Positions 56,117-64,000 of a stretch of DNA of 64,000 nucleotides are shown in pieces. How positions within the stretch are numbered: position 1 is the stretch's first letter; each line of letters opens with the position of its first letter. A model generated the notes under the pieces. It did no database searches and had not been told where the DNA came from. It worked only from the letters and a program-made list of their open reading frames with translations. The DNA is from Bolinopsis microptera (Eukaryota > Ctenophora > Tentaculata > Lobata > Bolinopsidae): NCBI RefSeq assembly GCF_026151205.1, contig NC_087079.1, positions 14,446,445 through 14,510,444 of the forward strand, given 5' to 3'. Position numbers and translations under genes: made by a program.

Positions 56117-56199
56117 GGTACGTTTTCACACTTTGAATACGTTTACATTTGCGTAGCTCTCTTATCTAATTGATCGCTTGTGCTCTGTTTTTCGACATC

Positions 56200-58145
56200 A
56201 AAATCGAGGAGCCTAAAAACAATCGTATATTTTCAAATAAGCCTACCCTGCCATCTGTCCGGATTGTAATATCAAATACTCGACTCAGTTTGATTCTGGT
56301 CCAAAACCTGCCGTATGTTGCTTTCTTTGTTTGCAAGGCTGCCATGATTGTGATTCTTTTGAGGGTTTTGAACCACGTGTGTCTTCAGCTACTTCTGTTT
56401 GGCTTTGCAAAGCATGTTATGAAACCGACCTATCAAATCAGTCAAAGGCGAAATTCAAGGCCCCTAGTAAAATGGCCTCTAAACAGCAATCTGGTGCAAA
56501 CACTCCATCTTCCCAGAACCAGAAAAAAATGTTCCCCTTGATCAAAATGAGTTTCAGGAAAAGCTTTCACTTGTCAAATCACAGGAAATTGAACAGCATT
56601 CAGCAAACGACGATAAATCGCAGCTGCCCAATTTACGGCTTGATGAGATCTGCAGCTTGCTTAAGCTTGGAAAATGTCCACATGGTGTCAGTGGTAATTC
56701 GCCAAGTAATGATCAATCAGCATGTAAAATGTTTCACGCTGCTCTAAGTTCATTAAAAATAGTACCCACAGAAAGTTTGGCTGTAGGCGTAGTGATAAAT
56801 GCAAATTTTTTCATCCCCCACACTGTCCAACATCCTTGTCTGATAAGTCTTGCTACGAGGATTGCTTATTAGTTCAAACTGTTGGTACTAAACGGCACAA
56901 ACCCAAGGAGCGTGATTCCTACAGAAGAGACATCTCTGGTAACAAAACTTCTGAATGATCAGAGAAATAGAGGGAATAACAACTCTAAAAGGACACGCTC
57001 TTCTTCTCAGTCTCATACTAAGTCAACAGCATGAGAACAAGGATTTTTTAGAGATTCGATCCCTTCTGACGAAGTTCCACAGCACTTTTCAGAAAGAGAT
57101 CGAAAACATAAAATCCAGTATTGTGACTCAGAAGAACAGAATTGCGTTGTTCTTCCCCATGAGTGCTAACCAGCATATCATCAGGCAGTTCGTCCCTCAC
57201 GGTCCTCCAAGCTTCCAAGCCAGAACATCATGTTCCAACTGTCCCCCAGTTCCAACTGCAGAGTGCAGAGTCGTGTTCCTCCTCCCCCAGCGAACTGGTC
57301 GAAAGTTCTAGCATCTGGCTGCTAAACAATAAACAGTCAATCTTTTAACCCTAGCGCCCATAGCACCTCCAGATGGAAAGCCTCTTCAAGGTAAGAGGAA
57401 TTAAGAAAGGAACAAGCTAAGAACCACACCGTCCCATTAATCGCCTTAATAGAGACATGGCTTAAGTCCTACATTGAGGATGCTCAACTTGAAATTCCGG
57501 GTTATTCTCTGTTCAGAAGTGATAGAGAAGCTAGGGTTGGAGGTGGCGTGTTACTTTATACACATGATGAACTCCCCATAACTAACGTCCAGACATAATA
57601 TGATGATAGATACTGTCAGGCTTTGATGTGTACCAGCGAATCTGAAAAGTCAACCATTTGTGTTCTATATCGTCCGCCCGAGTGTCCAGTTCCCAGTTTT
57701 AAATCATGTTTGGACTTCATTGACCAGTACATTGCAAGTGGCGATGGCGAATACCGGTTATCACTTCTTGGAGATTTTAATATTCCCCTCATTGGCTGGT
57801 CCACTAATTCTATCTTACCCGGTGGTTCCTCATGTTCAACTTACAGTGCAGCTATTTTACTTGACTTCATGTCTGAGAATCTCTGTACTCAACACGTGCT
57901 GGAACCCACTAGACTCAGAAATGTGTTAGATATGTACATTTCAAACTCAAAGGATCTAGTTTCTCACGTCTCTATTTCGGACACTCCACAGACGTGTGGA
58001 AATATTTTTGTCTTACAATGCTTGTTCTCCTACCCATTCAGATCCTCCTGATTTCATTGATTCTTCTTTTAGAAGCTTAGACTTTAATAAAGCAGTTTTT
58101 TCATCGATCAATGACATGCTCTCATCTGTTGACTGGGCTCAATAG
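56200..58145 (+). pseudogene. CR1-like LINE lacking reverse transcriptase
   Basis: Reading frames with shifts show a first-ORF-like protein: a PHD-type Cys-rich part (CPDC, CCFLCLQGCHDC, WLCKACYETD) and a second cysteine motif KCPHGVSGN. The endonuclease of the second ORF follows: ETWLKSYIEDAQLEIPGYSL, GDFNIPLIGW, LDFMSENLCTQHVLEPTR. Sequence stops at SSVDWAQ near 58143, just before the RT domain would begin. LINEs normally lose their 5' end, so loss of the 3' part points to a later deletion or rearrangement. Several stops and frameshifts show it is dead. Confidence 0.75.
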
Positions 58146-58173
58146 ATGAGAAGTAAGGCAAGACTTTACTTCG

Positions 58174-58599
58174 CTATGGGGTGGTCAGAAGATGTGATGG
58201 CCCCGTCAAGTCTTGACGAAACTCAACATAGGTCACAAAGGTAGGTAGGAGAAACAGAACGGTACACTGCAGTACACACATTAAATTTGTATTGTATTTA
58301 TCGCATTGACGGAGAAACTCAACGTAAAGCTCATGTGAAAATTGAAAGGTGTGTTCGTTATAATGAGGAAAACTGTTGATAAAGGTATATTGCCCGGTTG
58401 GGATCAGCGAGAAGAACTCTCCTTGGGCAACTTTGTCCACGTCGATACCCAATCTGAACAATCGGTATTTGACTTTTTTTAAAGCCTTTTCACTAAAATG
58501 TGGCAGTAAATTTTCCAGTGCGTCTTTTTCTAATTTTATAAAGGAAATATGATAGTTGAAAATGATTTGGTCGCCAGACTGCTCAATCAAATAAAACAT
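58174..58599 (-). CDS. Hypothetical protein, 141 aa
   Basis: Open frame from a true ATG to a stop. It contains KLEKDALENLLPHFSEKALK, FSLIPTGQYTFINSFPHYNE and LYVEFLRQCDKYNTN. No family is recognised. A degenerate second copy of the same region lies at 59455-59720 with lesions, so this is either a small gene with a pseudogene copy or part of an unrecognised repeat. No splice partner was found. Confidence 0.35.
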   Translation of the reverse strand: MFYLIEQSGDQIIFNYHISFIKLEKDALENLLPHFSEKALKKVKYRLFRLGIDVDKVAQGEFFSLIPTGQYTFINSFPHYNEHTFQFSHELYVEFLRQCDKYNTNLMCVLQCTVLFLLPTFVTYVEFRQDLTGPSHLLTTP

Positions 58600-59454
58600 A
58601 CCTTAGAATTAGTTAATATAATTAGTTAGCACTTAATATTATAATGAAACATATTTCCACAAACCATAAGGGCAGGCTTGTTTTTCATATCCGAGCACTC
58701 CTAGAACTAGAACGTTGGGATGTAGCTCCCCAGTCGCCAAAAAGTCAGCCGGTACTAATAATGTCATCAGGAAAATACAATCATCTAATATATTGTTAAC
58801 AAATCACAGATGAAGACGGCGACTTAGTTATTCTGTTTAAATGACCTATGATATGCAAACTATTTCTATCACATTGTGAAAATTGATGTTATCGAGTTAA
58901 AAAATTAGTGTGGTATTTGCAGTAGGGGTAAGTTACGAATCCGTTATGCATTGTCCTCGTATTTGGCACATGAAATTTTTAATGTATCTGTCACATAAAA
59001 TACGATTCTAGAGAAATAACAAATCTAATATCCCGATATCCCGATATCCCGATATCCCGATATCCCGATATCCCAATATCCCGATATCCCGATATCACGA
59101 TATCCCAATATCCCAATATCCCAAGATCTACCTCTACAAGTCTTTAGGGTGGTGCCTGGGACTGTGGGGAACACATTCCTGCACAGAAATACTTGTAGTA
59201 AATTAGTTGCCAGGTGGTTTAATACTTATGCTAATAACTATGCTAACCCTAACTATGTGTGGATTCTGGACTAATGACTTTCAAAAGAATAGTCTTATCA
59301 TTTGGGTAAAAACCTCCTTCTTAGTCGACAAAACATTCTGGCATGTTTGTGAATTCCTTCCAAAAGATCTGCCTCATTTCGAACTTCACATGCTAGTCTG
59401 AGTTTGGTTAATTCTGCGGAGCTTACTCATGATCATGAAAATGTTCTTTTTCAG
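58600..59454. other. Spacer with 9-bp ATATCCCGA minisatellite
   Basis: The notable content is a tandem run of ATATCCCGA units (about 59028-59125, roughly ten copies with CCCAAT variants). The remainder shows no gene. Confidence 0.7.
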
Positions 59455-59760
59455 GCTTGTATTTGTCGCATTGACGGAGAAACACGACGTACAGCTCATG
59501 TGAAAATTGAAAGGTGTGTTGGTTATATTGAGAAAAACCGTTGATAAAGGTCTCTTGCCTGGTTGGAATCAGCGAGAAGAACTCTCCTTGGGCAACTTTG
59601 TCCCAATCTGAACAATTGGTATTTGACTTTAAAGCTTTTTCACTTTAAAACTGTCACGTCTTTCTCTAATTATATCAATCAAATAAAACATTCATTAGAA
59701 TTAGTCAATATAAATAGTTAGCACTTAATATTATAATGAAACATATTTCCATGAATTATA
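59455..59760 (-). pseudogene. Degenerate copy of the 58.2-58.6 kb hypothetical gene
   Basis: Matches about 58290-58670 in the same orientation (TTGTATTTGTCGCATTGACG, GAAGAACTCTCCTTGGGCAA) with small deletions and frameshifts, including loss of about 10-15 bases near 59610. The match continues past the ATG into the upstream flank (AGCACTTAATATTATAATGA), so the duplicated unit is larger than the open frame. Confidence 0.75.
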
Positions 59761-59854
59761 AGGGCAGCCTTGCCAGACGCCCTACAACAATACATTTGGT
59801 TGTATTGTGGTTTTGTCCCATGTCTAACGGCCCTATAAACAATAAACATGCTAC

Positions 59855-60200
59855 ACGGAAAGGTCTCCTCATAATCGTTGGAGTGGCCTGCATTACATAC
59901 ATAGCCATGGTTTTAATACTTTCAACACTACTGTATAACAAATAATTTGAGGGGGTTCTCTAAAGACATAATATTTTATTCGAAGAATTCAAGAGCCTAA
60001 ACTGTGTATGATTCGCCTCTCCAAACAAATCTTAAGTTACATACATCTTGTACGACATAACAAGTTTATTCATTCCACTTGGTTCAATGCTAACTGACGT
60101 ACTGCATCTCAGTTGATGTTGTCAACACCTGTAAAGTTGCAGCATCCTCGAGTACATAGGCCATCCAACCGTTTCGGGGTCTCCCTCTAGAGTCTAGTGG
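59855..60200 (-). pseudogene. Decayed LINE tail related to the 42.2-kb insert
   Basis: Two pieces match the end of the LINE fragment at 42.2-42.8 kb: GGTCTCCTCATAATCGTTGG with GAGTGGCCTGCA at about 59861-59896, and TTGTCAACACCTGTAAAGTT with GCAGCATCCTC at about 60117-60150. Unrelated sequence lies between them, so the copy is interrupted or badly decayed. Confidence 0.6.
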
Positions 60201-61643
60201 CCCTATAGAGTTGGCCCTACTAGAGTTGTTTAAATTGATAGGAAAGTGAACTATATGTATTTGCAGGGTATAATTTAAAAAAAGGTTCCATTTACGTTTT
60301 AGCCGACAAAATTTAAGATTCAAAAAGGTAGGTCTAATATTATGGCCCAAAATTAAAATGTTTTAGACATAGCGTTTTGTGATAGGACGAAAATTTTTAT
60401 GCATATGAATGTGGATTTGTTATAATTTAATTTTTGGCCTAACTTAATATTAACTTAGTCGATGTAAGCCACGATGAACAGGCATAATGATGGCACAATT
60501 ATGGCACAATGATGGAACAATGATGTACGGTTAACGTCTTCTATACAGTTTGAACAGTTTTCGATTAAAAGGACATCATAACACAACTTGTTTTAGACTC
60601 TGCTCATATTCAAGACCATCCGCATTTTTTGAAGTATTATCTGCGTAGTTTTATCGAATCCAACAGCCTGAAAAGTTAATATAAGGCAAAGTTATATATT
60701 AACTGGTGACTTTTTATACCTGTAAAACGAGGATCCCTGCATGCCATTGTTTAGAAATTTTAATAAAAACTTCCTGTTAGTCAGTCTTTTGTTTGAACAA
60801 ATCTCGTTCACACCTCACCTTGTAACCTCACATACCAGACTTGCATCATGAGTCTAAAGTACGGATTGGAACATGTTATTCACGTGTTCCGAACAATGGA
60901 ACAATATTGCCCGCGTTTAAGCGTGGGGCTGTTTTACTTAAAATTACACCTTTGTAACGTGAACATTGCTGAAGTATTTGTGTATTCTGGTGAACGAGGC
61001 GGCATAAATATGCATGCCATAATAATGATATGCTAATTCCAACGCCATACAGTTTGCTTTCGTATACCATTTTGGTTAATTATACTATACCAGATACCTG
61101 TGATCGTACGATTTATAGTCTTTAAACAGATATCATTTCTCAGAATTAATTTAGCTTTTGGGACCTTACTCCAAAGATAACATCAGAAAACTTGGGGTTT
61201 TGCTACGCAGGTATTATATCTTTTCTCAATAATAATTATACTGTTTAGTATGCACTGTTCAATGGCGACACTGTCAAAATTGAAGCTTGAAATTAAATTA
61301 TCGATTTAGTTCAATAAAATGACTCCCATTCTTAGACTGTTTAGACTACTTCTACAACATCCGCCCGCGTTTTAGCCGACCAAATTTAAGCCGATTATAG
61401 GGTGTGTCGACAGCTCCATTCTTTCTAACCCACTACCACGTGCCCCAAATAGTTAACTTCAAACCTACCCTTAGTACTGACCCTAGCCATTACTTAAATA
61501 TTATTACTCAATCAATCAGGGATCAAAAGAGTTTCATTAAAAATAATTATCAGTCGAGAACTCTTCGTTACAATGTGTGTAATCCAACTTCTATTGTCCA
61601 GACTAAACATGTAACAAATTCCTCTCATTACAAGTTATTATAA
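60201..61643. other. Spacer, no gene recognised
   Basis: AT-rich. A CGTTTTAGCCGAC(A/C)AAATTTAAG motif occurs twice in the same orientation (about 60296 and 61370), perhaps repeat ends. Small open frames show no family features. Confidence 0.4.
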
Positions 61644-61709
61644 ATGGAGAAACCTGTTAGAAAAGATCGGAGAAAATCGGTTGTTGAAACGATCACTCAC
61701 AACATTCAG
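61644..61709 (+). other. Possible first coding exon of a gene
   Basis: ATG followed by 22 open codons rich in basic residues (EKPVRKDRRKSVVETITHNI) and ending CAG|GTATAT, a plausible donor. No downstream exon was found in the window. Tentative. Confidence 0.25.
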
Positions 61710-62249
61710 GTATATTATGCAATTCAATCTGTTAACTAAAAACATGTTTAACGAACTAGTGTATGTCTGTGTGTTGTAGGCTGATTTTTTAATTCTGTAA
61801 AATTGTTGTACATAAATCTTAAGTTCTGTTAGCTAGTACATATTTCCAAGAGGCTTCCCGATTACCCCCATGTTTATGCTTATTTCACGGTTATTTCCAC
61901 ACTTATGAGGGTAGATGCCATATTTAATCCTTAGTTCAGTGATCCACAACCCTTGGAATAACGTCAATAACAACTTGCATAATAGTCATAATTATATAAT
62001 ATATAATGATAATAATATAATAATTATTAATTAATCATTTTTAATTAACCCCCACACCACAAAATCTCCATACCTTGACTCTTGAGCCCTTAACTTATGA
62101 ACCACCGACACGTCTTGATCTTCAGCACCAGTCACCATGTTTAATTCATTAATTATGACACGTGCAACTAATATCTAATTAGGGTCTAATTATACCAGAC
62201 CCTGTATTATACTACTCATAAAGATGATAACACCGATAAAGTCAGACTA
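61710..62249. other. AT-rich spacer
   Basis: No gene or clear repeat seen apart from an (ATA/TAATA)-rich run near 61990-62035. Confidence 0.4.
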
Positions 62250-63038
62250 CCTTTACTCGGGATTATTACGACGGGTTTATTAACGACCGGTTAAAATATG
62301 GTTCGGGAAAAATATGGCGAAATTGCTCAAAACCCACCACATTTTCCCGGTCGCCATTTTACCGGTGTCCAACCTTTCAATTTTAGATTCAAAAATTTTG
62401 TCTCAGACGTAAATTTCCTTATTAGAGATAAGCAAGTTTAGAAATTTTCGCATTGCTAAAACTTGTGAAACAAGTAGAATTATCAATAATTGTTGAAAGT
62501 AGACAGTGGTTAATCAAACTAGATGGAAAATAATTTTTAACATTTGAAGCGTAACAACCAGATCGATATTAAGATAAAGGGAGAGCTGTTTAGTCTTCCA
62601 ATAAGTTGTAATCATCTTCGTTATCTTCATCTGGATCATCCCTTTCATCAGTTTTAATTAATTCAAGTTTTAATTTAACTGTTACTTTTACTTTGAGTCC
62701 TATTTCATTATGTAGAGATAGTCAATACCTAAGAAATTAAAAATTGGCCTATTTAAATCAAATTTGACAATAAGGATATATGACAAGAATTGGGCAAAAA
62801 GGTGAATTTTTTGCAATTTTAGCCAAATGAAGTCGAAAAACCTACAACAAGTGTCCCAATAGTCTTTTTTAGTGAATATAAGACAACGATTAAAATATGA
62901 GAACCCATACCCCTTGGGAACCCTAAAAGCTGAGTAGGCGGGTTTATTAACGACCGGTGAAAATGTGGTTCGGGAAAAATATGGCGAAATTACCCTAAAC
63001 CCACCACTTTATCCCGGTCATAATAATCCCGAGTAAGG
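62250..63038. mobile_element. 789-bp pogo-like mini-transposon
   Basis: Inverted ends CCTT(T)ACTCGGGATTATTA flanked by TA on both sides. Direct subterminal repeats (GGGTTTATTAACGACCGGT) lie near each end (about 62274 and 62940). The minus strand keeps an open acidic tail (about 62705-62590) ending DDYNLLED, the same layout as the element inside the UGT pseudogene. Probably a deletion derivative of a Tc1/mariner-pogo transposon, related to but distinct from that element. Confidence 0.78.
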
Positions 63039-64000
63039 TATGCAACACTACAAGAAAATACGCCGCAAATTATGCGACTATGCAACAACTGTTTATAAAT
63101 TATGGTTCTTCTGGAATTGATACGATAACATTGATAATTTTTCGCGATGAAACGCGAATTTAATGCTTTAAACCAGCATGACTCGGAAAACTTCTACAAG
63201 AAAACCAAGCCGACCATTACAAGAGTATGCCACCCAATATTTTAAAAGTTATCCAAACGTTACCAGAGACCAATGACCAACTGGCAACTATTATAATATA
63301 TTACATGGGAGAGACAGCTTCATTAGCATGACGGCATCATCATTAGCATGATGGTACCCAAACTCTTATACCCGTCATTATATACCTCGTTCCAACCACA
63401 TTTACTACATTACTTGTCTCGTCAAGCTTGCTGGTATAGATCTGTTTCTAGATATCGCTCGCGATAATAGGACTAGAATGTATTACTATATTATGAAGGA
63501 GTAGGTTACATTTGGCACGTTTCTTATTTTTTCATTAAATTTTGATACTTTTATTCAAATATCTCCGTCACTTTTTTATAAAGTTTCATAACCCTTTGAT
63601 AGAGAGTAAAAAAACTTGATAAATTTTTTTAAAGCGAAACATTTGCATTTGTCCAATTCTGCCACAAAATTTCCGTGATGCGAAAAATGTCGCGAAAAAA
63701 GAACGCGAAAAATTCTTTGTACAATACATTTTTTCAACAACAAAGTTTGAATATTAAAGCTCCAACACAGCATTCTGTTTAGTATTATGAAAATTTAATC
63801 GTACGATTTAGTCCCACCGTTCTATTTAGAATAACACGAAACATTTATTTTATTCAATTGTAATTGTAAGTGAATGTCAAATTTGTTAAAACTAGATAAT
63901 TTTCGTGTAAAACTTTATCGTTAGCATAACAGTTGTAACGGCACGGTGTCATGGTATGCCGATAAGCTGTTAATAAGTAAAGAGAAAACTATTTTCTTTA
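63039..64000. other. AT-rich end of window, nothing recognised
   Basis: No open frame with family features. CATTAGCATGA is repeated twice near 63322-63350. No RNA gene is recognised. Confidence 0.45.

Noticed and set aside
60848..61036. 62-codon frame at 60848
   Set aside because: Short, with no splice partners or family features; the surrounding region looks non-coding.

Overview
The window is nuclear DNA of an invertebrate animal. Evidence: AT-rich sequence, multi-exon genes with GT-AG introns, several animal gene families (a DPM3-type subunit, a calpain-15/SOLH protease, a GPCR with an LDL-receptor class A ectodomain, a UDP-glycosyltransferase, C2H2 zinc-finger proteins) and many transposons and satellites. 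I cannot name the phylum from sequence alone; a non-bilaterian or lophotrochozoan-like animal fits, but this is only a guess.

Layout. 1-2.8 kb: a decayed retroelement (gag-like plus aspartic protease, minus strand). 2.8-6.0 kb: intergenic DNA with a GC-rich inverted repeat and a tRNA-like relic. 6.0-15.2 kb: a 13-exon leucine-rich-repeat gene; exon phases close exactly to a 1036-residue protein. Its seventh intron holds a 3.44-kb TIR transposon with a Merlin-like transposase fragment and a nested LINE fragment. 15.8-18.0 kb: a 3-exon single-pass membrane protein (590 aa). 18.9-22.1 kb: two tandemly duplicated C2H2 zinc-finger genes. 22.3-23.1 kb: a complete 4-exon DPM3-like gene of 92 codons. 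23.5-42.2 kb: a calpain-15-like gene whose introns contain a reverse-strand BTB-like gene, a disrupted UDP-glycosyltransferase pseudogene, a 366-bp satellite, a MULE relic with a small hAT-like MITE inside it, and a nearly complete 3.2-kb APE-type LINE. 42.2-49.6 kb: a truncated LINE with target-site duplications, two copies of a tiny multi-hairpin element with 8-bp duplications, and a 4.6-kb array of the 366-bp satellite. 49.6-53.0 kb: the LDLa-GPCR on the minus strand, with one apparent frameshift. 53-64 kb: mostly broken LINEs, a 136-bp identical copy of a calpain-15 segment, local duplications and a second pogo-like mini-transposon.

The host genes do not form one pathway: DPM3 supports dolichol-phosphate-mannose synthesis, calpain-15 is a protease, the GPCR is a receptor, the zinc-finger pair is probably nuclear, and the LRR and membrane proteins are unassigned. 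What links the region is dense nesting of mobile DNA, which can be ordered by duplicated target sites and by reading frames that close when inserts are removed. The least familiar item is the 100-108 bp hairpin element at 43.6 and 45.3 kb: two diverged copies keep the same folds, including one compensatory base-pair change.
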